NCBI GenBank assembly: GCA_937895705.1
Contig: CALBKM010000028.1
Coordinates: forward strand, 62,001-126,000
Direction: 5' to 3'
Length of the DNA stretch: 64,000 nucleotides
Origin: an uncultured Clostridia bacterium
GTDB taxonomy: Bacteria > Bacillota > Clostridia > Lachnospirales > Lachnospiraceae
Under the pieces are notes generated by a model. The model had not been told where the DNA came from. It did no database searches and saw only the letters and a list, made by a program, of their open reading frames with translations. Of the stretch, positions 17,148 through 25,222 are shown one piece after another. The position numbers were made by a program, and so were the translations under genes. The stretch's first letter is position 1. Every line of letters begins with the position of its first letter.

Positions 17148-18275
17148 TCACTTTAATCTGTACTCCGTATCTCCGTGTCGGATTAAGATTTCCTTTGCCG
17201 CATGATAATCAAAGCTCGGAAACCGTGGGTTCACGTAACAACGATTTACCGTTCCCGCCTCCCCCTGTGTATCACACCAAATATAACCGTATCCCTCGTC
17301 ATTGTCAAGTACTTTATACTCCGTTCCGTCTGCCACAAGACTTACTCCGGAAATAAACTCTCTCCAATCCGACTGTAAAAGTTCCTCCAGGCGAGCCCCG
17401 CTTTCGTACTGTCCCTCCAGAGACACTCCGTCGTAATCAAATACAATATTCAGTTCCGTATGATAAACACCGTAGGTTACATAGTTTAGGGAATACGTGC
17501 AGTCCTCATGAGCAAACGGCCTGCCCTCATAACAAATCATCTCTGCGGAATGAAACGTCGTGGACGGTACATCCATGGAAAACTCGATATTCACATCATA
17601 AATCGTCACATCGTACTGCGTCGGATTAAACACCACCTGCGTTACAACCAATCGCATGGGCTGTCCGTTCGACATACGTATGACTCCGCCTTCCATTGTG
17701 ACATGATACAGATTCCCGTTTTCCGGGTCCTTTGTTCCGATGGCCGTCGGCAACATAAACTCTTTTTCCTCACCACCTGCGGACTCTCTGCCGAAGGAAG
17801 ACAAGTACAAGCCTATTTCGTCGTAATCGTCTGCCAGTTCATCGTCCTCCACATAGACATCAAAGAAAGTCTTCGTTGTGCCCTTATCGCCGGTAATGCC
17901 GATAAACTCAACCTGAAAGCCTCTGTCCTCTCCGGACTGGTTTGCCTCGTAATAAAATCCCTGCTCCACCAACCGGGCGCTGGTCTCATCCTTAAACAGT
18001 CTGCGCAACACGTCCTGTAACATTCCGGTTGCCGCCAGAGCCGTCGTAGCCACCGCCAAGGAACATACAATAACAATACACGCTACGGAAAGTACCTTGG
18101 TCCACATACTTCGCCCGTTTTTCTTCGGAAACTCTATCATCTGTTCCGTGTGTTCCTTTCCGTCGGAACCTTCTTTTCTTTCCTCTGCCAAAGAAAGCAG
18201 TTCCTGCGCGGTCAATGAATTATTTTTTTCACAAAAGGCATCTACCTGTTTTTTATATTCTGTCTTTACGCTCAT
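17148..18275 (-). CDS. Putative anti-sigma factor, single-pass membrane protein (DUF4179-like)
   Basis: A 375-residue protein. The cytoplasmic N-terminus (about 55 residues) has a helical region, then one membrane segment (VLSVACIVIVCSLAVATTALA), then an extracytoplasmic beta-rich domain of ~290 residues. That architecture matches DUF4179-type proteins encoded with ECF sigma factors in Clostridia and Bacilli. Its start overlaps the sigma stop by one base (TGATG), indicating translational coupling and matched amounts. Inferred role: it holds the sigma factor at the membrane until an envelope signal is sensed. The classical zinc anti-sigma motif (HxxxCxxC) is absent. Confidence 0.75.
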   Translation of the reverse strand: MSVKTEYKKQVDAFCEKNNSLTAQELLSLAEERKEGSDGKEHTEQMIEFPKKNGRSMWTKVLSVACIVIVCSLAVATTALAATGMLQDVLRRLFKDETSARLVEQGFYYEANQSGEDRGFQVEFIGITGDKGTTKTFFDVYVEDDELADDYDEIGLYLSSFGRESAGGEEKEFMLPTAIGTKDPENGNLYHVTMEGGVIRMSNGQPMRLVVTQVVFNPTQYDVTIYDVNIEFSMDVPSTTFHSAEMICYEGRPFAHEDCTYSLNYVTYGVYHTELNIVFDYDGVSLEGQYESGARLEELLQSDWREFISGVSLVADGTEYKVLDNDEGYGYIWCDTQGEAGTVNRCYVNPRFPSFDYHAAKEILIRHGDTEYRLK

Positions 18276-18754
18276 CAGATCCAGTCCTCCTTTCGCAAAG
18301 CTTTTCCTAATTTTTCCCTCCCTCGTTTTAGCCGTATCTTTACCGTCGCCTCCGGGGTATCCGTTACCTCTGCAATCTGCCGGATGGAATACTCCTCATA
18401 GTAATACAAATGCAACGGTACTCTGTACTTTTCCGGCAAAGTAAGTACAACGGCAAACAGCTCATCCGGTTTCTCCTGTTCTGCTGCCGGAATCTCCTCT
18501 GACAAAGACAATGCCGACATACGGCTTTTACTCCGAAGAAAATTCTTGCACAAATTTACGGATACGCGAATCAACCATGCTTTTAAATGTTCTTCGCTCT
18601 CATAGTCGTTCCCGCTGCAAAGAAGTTTTAAAAACACCTCTTGTTGCAGGTCCGCAGTGTCCTCCACATTCCTCACATAGTTAAACACAACCGAATACAC
18701 GGTGTTCCTATATTTTTCGAATACTTCCGGAAATACGGTCTCTGTTATTTTCAT
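18275..18754 (-). CDS. ECF-family RNA polymerase sigma factor
   Basis: A 159-residue sigma-70-family protein of the ECF type. Region 2 is visible in YSVVFNYVRNVEDTADLQQEVFLKLL, and region 4 in LPEKYRVPLHLYYYEEYSIRQIAEV with the helix-turn-helix following. I chose the ATG at 18754. An upstream TTG extension to 18805 would overlap the TATAAT element of the promoter. AAAGGATAT precedes the chosen start at a slightly long distance. The next gene starts within its stop codon. Together with the promoter's TGAAAC element, this fits an autoregulated sigma/anti-sigma unit. Confidence 0.9.
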   Translation of the reverse strand: MKITETVFPEVFEKYRNTVYSVVFNYVRNVEDTADLQQEVFLKLLCSGNDYESEEHLKAWLIRVSVNLCKNFLRSKSRMSALSLSEEIPAAEQEKPDELFAVVLTLPEKYRVPLHLYYYEEYSIRQIAEVTDTPEATVKIRLKRGREKLGKALRKEDWI

Positions 18755-18781
18755 TGGTACCAATATCCTTTCCGGTGTCTG

Positions 18782-18815
18782 ATTATAATACACATAAGCA
18801 GACAAAAAAGTTTCA
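18782..18815 (-). promoter_or_regulatory. Promoter region of the ECF operon
   Basis: On the minus strand a TGAAACTTTTTT element (18815-18804), resembling ECF -35 sites, precedes a TATAAT (18787-18782). The 22-base gap is too long for an ordinary housekeeping promoter. This suggests either autoregulation through TGAAAC or overlapping promoters. Neither -10 assignment is certain. Confidence 0.5.
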
Positions 18816-18846
18816 AAAAGAAAAAACTTTTCATTCTAATCGAACA

Positions 18847-18882
18847 GGCCTCTCTCCGCAACAAACATCGCAGAGAGAGGCC
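18847..18882 (-). terminator. Terminator after the lasso exporter gene
   Basis: GGCCTCTCTC pairs with GAGAGAGGCC, extended by further bases around a loop of about ten bases. It lies 25 bases past the exporter stop codon on the minus strand. The following T run is weak (TGTTCGATT), so termination may be partial. Confidence 0.65.
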
Positions 18883-18906
18883 GCCATCCGTTAGTAACGA
18901 TTCCTT

Positions 18907-20583
18907 CTAAATCTCTATGGTCTTCGAATTCTCAATCTTAATCTCCCTGTCACAATACCGCAGAATACTCTTTCTGTGGGTAATAATGATACAAGTCGGC
19001 TTCGGAGAAAGCGCCTGCAAGCCCTCCAGCACGGACAACTCCGTTGCCTCGTCAAGAGAAGAAGTTGCCTCGTCCAAAATCAACAGCGGCGCCTTTCTTA
19101 CAAAAGCTCTGGCAATGGCAATGCGCTGTGCCTGGCCCTCGGAGATACCGTGTCCCCTCTCTCCGATGACCGTATCCAATCCCTTCGGCAGATCCATTAC
19201 AAAGTCATAACCTGCGGAAAGCTTTAACGCATCGTAAATCTCCTCTTCCGTAGCGTCAAGATTACCCATTAAAATATTATCCCGCACCGTACCGCTGAAC
19301 AGCGTATTTCCCTGCGGTACATAGGCAATAAAATTACGGGTACTGGCATTGGCAGAGATACTCTCGCCGTAAGTGTTATAAAAGCTCACATCTCCCTGTA
19401 CATCACTCATAAAGGACATAATCAGACGAATCAACGTGGTTTTACCGATACCGGATTCCCCGATAATCGCCACAAACTCACTCGGCTTAACATTCAAGGA
19501 CACGTTCTCCAGTACCGTTTCATCGGTATAACCGAAAGTCAGTTCCTTAATATCCACACCGACATTCTCGGTCTTCATGGTAATTTCTTCCTTCTCCTCC
19601 AGCGGAATATTCTGAAGCTCCATAATACGTCCGGCAGATGCCAATACAGACACCACCTTCGGAATCTGGTGAGTCAAGCCCATAATCGGAGACTGCACCC
19701 GGTTTACCAACGTCAGAAACACCGACATGGTACCGTAGGTAATAGTCTTTGCCGCAATGAGCATCGCACCGTAAGCCAGTGCAACAATATAACCAAGCTG
19801 AAACGTAATCGATATGGTGGTAGAACCTGCCATACCCATTTTCGCTTTTTTAAACACCCAGCCGAACCGTTCGTCCCTAAGTTCCGTCAAACGTTTTGAG
19901 GAATACTCTTCATTGGCAAAAGCCTTTACCACCAAAAGATTTGCCAGGCTTTCCTGCAAAAAAGAACGATAGGTCGCCTCGGACTCCTGCACCTTCACCT
20001 GTAGCTTTTTTAACTTCCTTCCGAACCACCATGACACAAGTCCCGCTACCGGTGCCACCAAAAGCGCAAAGCAAGCCAACAACTTCGAATAGTAAAACAG
20101 AGTAAAGAATACCATCGCCAATTCCACGACCAAAATAATGATATTCGGAATGGTTCCGATAATTCCGTCCGCAATATTTCCCGCATCACTGGTAAGTCTC
20201 GTCATAAGGTCGCCCGTATGATATTTCTTTACATCCATCCAGTGAGAATTAATAATCTTCTCATACACCTGTTTCCGGATACCGAAAGAAAACTTCTCGT
20301 TCAATACCGTGGACACCAGCGACGCAATAACACTCAGCGCCTGTAATGCCAGGGACAACGCCAGATATCCGATAATCAGGCTCATAAACTTGTTTCCCAA
20401 TGTTGCCCGATCGATAATATTCTTCGATAAGGTTACCATCACCAACGACATCACGGAGCTGGATAAAGTAATCACCATCATCAAAATAATCCGGCCCAAA
20501 TACGGCTTCGTATACTGCATCAGCCATTTTGCGTACTTATACTGATTTCCTCTGTCCTTCCATAAGCTCTTTAATTTTCCCAT
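18907..20583 (-). CDS. Lasso peptide ABC exporter (permease-ATPase)
   Basis: A 558-residue half-transporter that should work as a homodimer. The exporter-type membrane domain (about residues 20-310, six helices) precedes an ATPase with Walker A GESGIGKTT (375-383), signature ISEGQAQRIAIARA and Walker B LLILDEATSSLDE. The SEGQ form of the signature is common in RiPP and peptide exporters. No N-terminal C39 peptidase is present, which fits a system using a separate leader protease. It is last in the lasso operon, 52 bases after the kinase gene. I chose the ATG at 20583 (AAAGGA site) over a GTG six codons upstream. Inferred role: export of the mature lasso peptide and perhaps immunity. Confidence 0.88.
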   Translation of the reverse strand: MGKLKSLWKDRGNQYKYAKWLMQYTKPYLGRIILMMVITLSSSVMSLVMVTLSKNIIDRATLGNKFMSLIIGYLALSLALQALSVIASLVSTVLNEKFSFGIRKQVYEKIINSHWMDVKKYHTGDLMTRLTSDAGNIADGIIGTIPNIIILVVELAMVFFTLFYYSKLLACFALLVAPVAGLVSWWFGRKLKKLQVKVQESEATYRSFLQESLANLLVVKAFANEEYSSKRLTELRDERFGWVFKKAKMGMAGSTTISITFQLGYIVALAYGAMLIAAKTITYGTMSVFLTLVNRVQSPIMGLTHQIPKVVSVLASAGRIMELQNIPLEEKEEITMKTENVGVDIKELTFGYTDETVLENVSLNVKPSEFVAIIGESGIGKTTLIRLIMSFMSDVQGDVSFYNTYGESISANASTRNFIAYVPQGNTLFSGTVRDNILMGNLDATEEEIYDALKLSAGYDFVMDLPKGLDTVIGERGHGISEGQAQRIAIARAFVRKAPLLILDEATSSLDEATELSVLEGLQALSPKPTCIIITHRKSILRYCDREIKIENSKTIEI

Positions 20584-20635
20584 ATGCTCTGTCCTTTGCA
20601 CATTTTTCTATCTTGTCATAAGTATCCCATGACAA

Positions 20636-21565
20636 TTAACTGTTTCCAACCTGCTCCAGAATATAATCCACCCGTGCTTCTAATGTATCAGTCCCGTCCG
20701 GTCTGGCAATCAAATACATCTTTACCTTAGACGCAATTTCCAGGCATTTTCCGCCGATTAACGGAGAATACCGTTCCTCATCCATAAGCCTTCTTAAAAA
20801 CAAGTTGTTGACACAGGCACGCAACTTATTAATCCCTACAATTTCTTTCATATAAAGCTCGTCGTCCGGTTTTAACTTGCCAAGGCAAAAAATACTGTGT
20901 AATTCTTTCCCCTCCAAGTCAAACTCGCCCTCATAGGGAACCAGAAACTTATCCTTCTGTTCGTTGATATATAGAAGTTTTTCCATATCATAATTGCCCT
21001 GTTCCACCACATCTCTGCACAGCTTTTGATACGGAAATGCCGGATAGCAAATCGCCTTCCCCTCTTCTACCCGCACCAATGCCACATCATCTGCCATCAG
21101 AGAGAATCCCTTTTCCAAAAGAGCCGCCGTAGTGGTGGATTTCCCGCTTCCGCTGGTTCCTGCCACCAAAATCGCCTTTCCGTCCTTAGCCAGTGCAGAG
21201 CAGTGAATCGCCATCTCCCCCCGCTGCAGATGAAGCATGGAAAGACCGAAGCCCAAAATGTAATTTCGAAGAGACATCACTCTTTCCGCATCTCTTAACT
21301 CATATGTAATTACTCTTCCGTTTTCAACCGTAAACCAACAGGTCGGATTGATTAACCAGGAAAATTTCTCCCCGAATTCCCAATAATCTTCCCCTTCTCT
21401 GGCCTTGATTTCATCACTGATCACACCGGCTTGAATAATTATATCCGCCTCATCTTCCGCAAGTGAAAGAATCTCAACCAGCTGCGGAAAATACAACTCC
21501 GAAACTACTTTTTTTCCATATATTCCGTAGTAAAACAGCTCCCGGTTTTCTCTTCCGTCTGCCAT
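20636..21565 (-). CDS. HPr-kinase-like lasso peptide tail kinase
   Basis: A 309-residue HPr-kinase/phosphorylase-like protein. The P-loop GTSGSGKST is at residues 136-144. A conserved His (HCSAL, residue 121) precedes it, and MADDVAL (about 157-163) supplies the acidic catalytic pair. The N-terminal ~110 residues are beta-rich and unlike true HprK. Established: homologous kinases in paeninodin-type clusters phosphorylate the C-terminal serine of the precursor. Here the precursor also ends in Ser, and the gene lies between the cyclase and exporter genes. ATG follows GGAGGTAACGGA. A carbon-catabolite HprK role is unlikely given this context. Confidence 0.88.
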   Translation of the reverse strand: MADGRENRELFYYGIYGKKVVSELYFPQLVEILSLAEDEADIIIQAGVISDEIKAREGEDYWEFGEKFSWLINPTCWFTVENGRVITYELRDAERVMSLRNYILGFGLSMLHLQRGEMAIHCSALAKDGKAILVAGTSGSGKSTTTAALLEKGFSLMADDVALVRVEEGKAICYPAFPYQKLCRDVVEQGNYDMEKLLYINEQKDKFLVPYEGEFDLEGKELHSIFCLGKLKPDDELYMKEIVGINKLRACVNNLFLRRLMDEERYSPLIGGKCLEIASKVKMYLIARPDGTDTLEARVDYILEQVGNS

Positions 21566-21593
21566 TCCGTTACCTCCATGTGTTTTACTTTCT

Positions 21594-23510
21594 CTACTTC
21601 ATCCCTTCGCCCCTTGTTTTTTCCACGAGATTCTGAACCATTCCGCAAGCAAGTAAACAACGAAGGATACCCGTATCAGAGATTCTTTCCTCTTCTGCCA
21701 CGTTCTCCTTTTGTGACCAATTATCAATCACACTAAAATCCAAATATTTTTCCCAATACGGTCTATCCAGTTTACCCACAATTTCCGCTCGCGCTTTAAA
21801 AAAGCTCTCTTCCCAGCTCGTTTTTCTTTGTATATTATTTTTACTGGTACTTTCTTTGATTCGGACCGTATAGAGCGACTCCGGTAAAATATCCTTAAAT
21901 GCTTCACGGAAAATATAACGATTCTGCTTTCCTTTCAGATACATATACCGCGGAATAGATACCGCAAAATCTACCACTCTGTAATCAAGAAAAGGAACGA
22001 TATATCTGACTCCTCCATACGCTCCCGTCAAAGCCACATTGTCCAATCGATTCCGGCTTCCGCCCTCTCTGATATAGTTCTTTGCATCGTAGGCAAAGGT
22101 CATAGCCGGCATCTTCTTATCCTCAAACCTTCCTGCGAATTCCGCGTTTAACAACTCCGGCGCGGCATCGGACATCCGAAACGAAGCTTTCAACTTCTTT
22201 CGAGTTCTCAATAATACCTTCCCACATTGCTTCGCAAACTTCCACACCCTTGGCTTTTGACCATATGCAAGAGCCCACTCTTGCCTCAAAAAGTGCAAAT
22301 ACTCCCGATGGAAAAACAACTCATAGGGATTGCACCGGTGACTTACCCCTTCGTCTCCCCCATGCCCCGTAAACACAGTCCGGGCACCGTTCCTGCTTAT
22401 ATATTCGGCAGTTCCGCATATAGTCATGGCATTGATAAAAGGCGGCCACACATAGCGAAATGCCGTATGCTCTTCCATATCTATATCTGGCAGAATCTCT
22501 TCTACATTCTGAGCAAGATTACTTTTCTCATCCAATACAAAATTTCTTTCACTATAATTACAGGTAATACTTTCCTGTTTACATATATCCGCAATTCTGA
22601 GCCGTTCGTCATTCTCTGCATACGGAACATCCTTAGGATTCACCGACCAGGAAAAATAAACACCTTCCCGTCCCATGCGATTGATTAATATACTGATTAC
22701 TCCGGAATCCAAACCACCGGACAGTTCCGCTCCTACAACACCCGATATAGCATCCAAACGTCTTTTTACCGAGTCTGTGATCAATTCTCGTAATCTGCCT
22801 ATATACTCCTGTTCCGAAGAACAGCGAATCTTCTTGGCACCAACTTTCCAATACGCCTTTTTCTCTATATGAAACTTATTCTCACCTAACGTGAATTTTA
22901 CAATCTCCCCCGGCGGCACGCATAACACATGCTGAAACTCTGTTTTATCTACACTTCCTGTAGTGTAACCGGCAATGGTTTTATAAAGCCACTCTTCATT
23001 TACACCGGCATCCACTTCTCTTACGGATATCAAGCCTCTGAGATCTGTGGAAAACACCACCAATTCGTCAATTGCGTAATAATAAAGCGGACGTACTCCC
23101 ATATGATCACGAAACAGTACCAGCGAGTTCTCCTCTTCATTGTAAACAGCACCGCTAAAATCTCCGTTTACATCCTTAAGTGTATCAATTCCTCTCATTT
23201 CAATATAACGGAGCAGCAGTTCCTCATCGGAATAGTTCTCCGTTATCCCACACCGTTCCATAAGCTCTTCTCTATTATAAAGTACCGCATCTATCACGGC
23301 ATATTTCTTATCCCTCTTTAAGACAGGAGTACTTTTTACCGCTTCCACAGAAAGCTTCTCAAGAGCACAACCGATGCAAAATCCTGTACCCTCAAACACC
23401 TCTTCCCCTTCTCTTCCGTATGCACGGTTCCAGGACTGCATCCCCTGGATAGCAATCCCTTTTCCGGTTTCACCGACATTCCTCTGCACATATCCGAAAA
23501 TTCCGCTCAT
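21594..23510 (-). CDS. Lasso cyclase, asparagine-synthetase-like (C protein)
   Basis: A 638-residue homologue of asparagine synthetase B. The N-terminal part resembles the class II glutaminase fold but lacks the catalytic Cys2 (it starts MSGIFGYV), so it cannot hydrolyse glutamine. The C-terminal synthetase domain has the PP-loop SGGLDS (about 264-269), which activates the acceptor carboxylate with ATP. A HGGDEGVSH segment follows. Established: lasso C proteins form the N-terminal macrolactam this way. The start at 23510 follows GGAGGG; a GTG one codon upstream is also possible. It lies 41 bases after the terminator hairpin that separates it from the precursor gene, so its expression should be lower. 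Confidence 0.93.
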   Translation of the reverse strand: MSGIFGYVQRNVGETGKGIAIQGMQSWNRAYGREGEEVFEGTGFCIGCALEKLSVEAVKSTPVLKRDKKYAVIDAVLYNREELMERCGITENYSDEELLLRYIEMRGIDTLKDVNGDFSGAVYNEEENSLVLFRDHMGVRPLYYYAIDELVVFSTDLRGLISVREVDAGVNEEWLYKTIAGYTTGSVDKTEFQHVLCVPPGEIVKFTLGENKFHIEKKAYWKVGAKKIRCSSEQEYIGRLRELITDSVKRRLDAISGVVGAELSGGLDSGVISILINRMGREGVYFSWSVNPKDVPYAENDERLRIADICKQESITCNYSERNFVLDEKSNLAQNVEEILPDIDMEEHTAFRYVWPPFINAMTICGTAEYISRNGARTVFTGHGGDEGVSHRCNPYELFFHREYLHFLRQEWALAYGQKPRVWKFAKQCGKVLLRTRKKLKASFRMSDAAPELLNAEFAGRFEDKKMPAMTFAYDAKNYIREGGSRNRLDNVALTGAYGGVRYIVPFLDYRVVDFAVSIPRYMYLKGKQNRYIFREAFKDILPESLYTVRIKESTSKNNIQRKTSWEESFFKARAEIVGKLDRPYWEKYLDFSVIDNWSQKENVAEEERISDTGILRCLLACGMVQNLVEKTRGEGMK

Positions 23511-23546
23511 CACAATCGCCCTCCTGCCCTTTTATTGTTGCATAAG

Positions 23547-23582
23547 AAAAAGTCATTGTCAAGCAAAACACTGACAATGACT
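23547..23582 (-). terminator. Terminator/attenuator between lasso precursor and cyclase
   Basis: AGTCATTGTCA pairs perfectly with TGACAATGACT around a 10-base loop, followed by TTTTTC on the minus strand. It lies 29 bases after the precursor stop. It should let the precursor transcript accumulate while only partial read-through reaches the cyclase, kinase and exporter genes. Confidence 0.88.
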
Positions 23583-23610
23583 CTGTTTCTCATTCCAAAC
23601 CTACGATTAA

Positions 23611-23775
23611 TTAGGACTCCTGCGGGGTCTTATCACTCTTATCTCCCTCATCCTTACCAACCTTACCATCGCCAAATACGATGTCGAACGGTCCTTCCCA
23701 GTTTACATCGAAGAATCCGTCTGCGGTCTCGTTGATGTTAAGTTCCTTAACTTCCGGTGCATTCCAAGTCTTCAT
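23611..23775 (-). CDS. Lasso peptide precursor, paeninodin-like
   Basis: A 54-residue peptide. The leader MKTWNAPEVKELNINETA carries the W..P.V..L motif bound by B1 proteins and the conserved Thr two residues before the usual cleavage site. Cleavage after TA would give a core beginning DGFFDVNWEG, with Glu9 closing a nine-residue ring. Cleavage one residue later gives Gly1 and Glu8, an eight-residue ring, which fits the usual preference for Gly1. The core tail is long (35-36 residues in all) and highly charged, ending TPQES. The C-terminal Ser matches substrates of the HPr-kinase-like enzyme encoded downstream. GGAGG lies eight bases before this ATG. An ATG two codons earlier is too close to the site. 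Confidence 0.9.
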   Translation of the reverse strand: MKTWNAPEVKELNINETADGFFDVNWEGPFDIVFGDGKVGKDEGDKSDKTPQES

Positions 23776-23823
23776 TTTCATTTCCTCCATATCGATTTGT
23801 TTGTTGATTTAACTTATGGCTTT

Positions 23824-23852
23824 ATTATAACCACACATTTTCCAATCGTCAA
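23824..23852 (-). promoter_or_regulatory. Dedicated promoter of the lasso precursor
   Basis: TTGACG (23852-23847), a 17-base spacer and perfect TATAAT (23829-23824) on the minus strand, in the gap between the B1 gene and the precursor. It gives the precursor its own strong transcription start. Confidence 0.88.
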
Positions 23853-23880
23853 CAAATCTAACAACAATGATAGAATTCTG

Positions 23881-24147
23881 TTACTCGATGAACTTATAAT
23901 CCTTCATCTTCCCTAAAAATGCCATAACAGAAGTCTCACATTCTTCCGGCGTTACATCATACTCAGACAAGAGATTCTCGATAATACGGGCCGGCGTAAT
24001 TTCTTCCTTGAGCATATCCCAGATATCGTTTCCTACGCCTTTAATAAGGAAATATTTTCCGGATTCGAAATCCACCATAACCTTTTCTCCGGCAAGGTCG
24101 GTAACATCAAGCTGCTTCTTCATCTTAATTACTGCGTTCTTATCCAT
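23881..24147 (-). CDS. PqqD-like lasso leader-binding protein (B1 / RRE)
   Basis: An 88-residue PqqD-family protein, the RiPP recognition element of lasso pathways. Features typical of the fold are the strand segment GEKVMVDFESGKYFLIKGVGN, the helix start DIWDML and the winged-helix part ITPARIIENLLSEYDVTPEEC. Established: B1 binds the precursor leader through its conserved aromatic/Pro/Leu motif and presents it to the B2 protease. It is the first gene of the lasso operon, 100 bases before the precursor. No B2 domain is fused to it and no B2 gene follows. ATG follows AGGAGAGTATACC. Confidence 0.92.
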   Translation of the reverse strand: MDKNAVIKMKKQLDVTDLAGEKVMVDFESGKYFLIKGVGNDIWDMLKEEITPARIIENLLSEYDVTPEECETSVMAFLGKMKDYKFIE

Positions 24148-24185
24148 GGTATACTCTCCTTCTCCTGCTTTTGTCCTTTGTGGTT

Positions 24186-24214
24186 ATTGTAATCTATTTT
24201 ACTAAAAATAACAA
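24186..24214 (-). promoter_or_regulatory. Promoter of the lasso operon (B1 gene)
   Basis: TTGTTA (24214-24209), a 17-base spacer and TACAAT (24191-24186) on the minus strand, 39 bases before the B1 start. No terminator separates it from the rhamnose genes, so read-through from rmlD is also possible. Confidence 0.78.
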
Positions 24215-24235
24215 GTCCCAAACACTGTCTCCCGG

Positions 24236-25159
24236 TTACATCTGTACTTCCTTTAAATATCTCTTAAGCGCATCCTTCCACTCCGGCAACGGCGTAAATC
24301 CCGCCTTCGCCAGCTTACTCTTATCCAATCTGCTGTTAAAGGGACGCTTTGCTTTGGAAAGGCCGTATTCTTCGGTAGTTACCGGGATTACTTTCGTATC
24401 ATAGCCTGCCTGCTTAAAGATCTCACAGGCAAAGTCGTACCAGCTGATATAACCGCCCTCGTTGGTGGCATGGTAACAGCCGTACTTCTCCGTTTCCGCC
24501 ATATCCGCCAAAAGTCTTGCCAAATCCGGCGTATAGGTCGGAGTTCCGATTTGGTCGGATACCACACGGAGTGTGTCGTATTTCTTCCCAAGGGTAAGCA
24601 TGGTCTTTATAAAGTTATTGCCGTTTAACCCGAACACCCAGGCAATACGCACGATAAAGTACTTTGTCAAAAGCTCCTTTACCGCCAGCTCCCCAAGAAG
24701 TTTCGTCTGTCCGTACACACTGAGCGGCGCATAATCCGTACAATCCGCATCCCATGGCGTCTCTCCCTGTCCGTCAAACACGTAATCCGTGCTGATATAA
24801 ATCATCTTACAGTTCAGAGCCTTACATACCGTTGCAATATTTCGCGTTCCGGTCACATTGACCGCTTTTACTTTTTCGATATTCTCTTCGTCCTCTGCCG
24901 CATCCACCGCAGTCCAGGCCGCACAATGAATCACCGCATCCGGCTTCACACGCTGTAATAACGCCTCCGTTGTCGCCCCGTCTGTAATGTCCAGTGCCGC
25001 AAATTCATAAGATGACGTACTCTTTACCGCCTCTGTAAGAAGAACGCTCTTTTCGTTTTCCGCAATATCGCTCCCTACCACATCATAGCCGCGACCAAGA
25101 AGCACCTTTGCCACATCATAGCCCAGTTGTCCGGACACTCCGGTTACAAATATCCGCAT
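24236..25159 (-). CDS. rmlD: dTDP-4-dehydrorhamnose reductase
   Basis: A 307-residue short-chain dehydrogenase that makes dTDP-L-rhamnose from dTDP-4-keto-rhamnose using NAD(P)H. The N-terminal nucleotide-binding motif is GVSGQLGYD. The catalytic YxxxK is in YGQTKLLGE, preceded by STDYVFDG. It is the last of four contiguous minus-strand genes covering the complete pathway, 63 bases after rmlB. The rhamnose is presumably used by the exopolysaccharide glycosyltransferases. The lasso operon promoter starts 22 bases past its stop codon. Confidence 0.95.
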   Translation of the reverse strand: MRIFVTGVSGQLGYDVAKVLLGRGYDVVGSDIAENEKSVLLTEAVKSTSSYEFAALDITDGATTEALLQRVKPDAVIHCAAWTAVDAAEDEENIEKVKAVNVTGTRNIATVCKALNCKMIYISTDYVFDGQGETPWDADCTDYAPLSVYGQTKLLGELAVKELLTKYFIVRIAWVFGLNGNNFIKTMLTLGKKYDTLRVVSDQIGTPTYTPDLARLLADMAETEKYGCYHATNEGGYISWYDFACEIFKQAGYDTKVIPVTTEEYGLSKAKRPFNSRLDKSKLAKAGFTPLPEWKDALKRYLKEVQM

Positions 25160-25222
25160 TCTCTATCCTTCCTGCCGAAACACGCTTCCACTGTTCCGGC
25201 ATGCAATTCAAACTAACCATCC

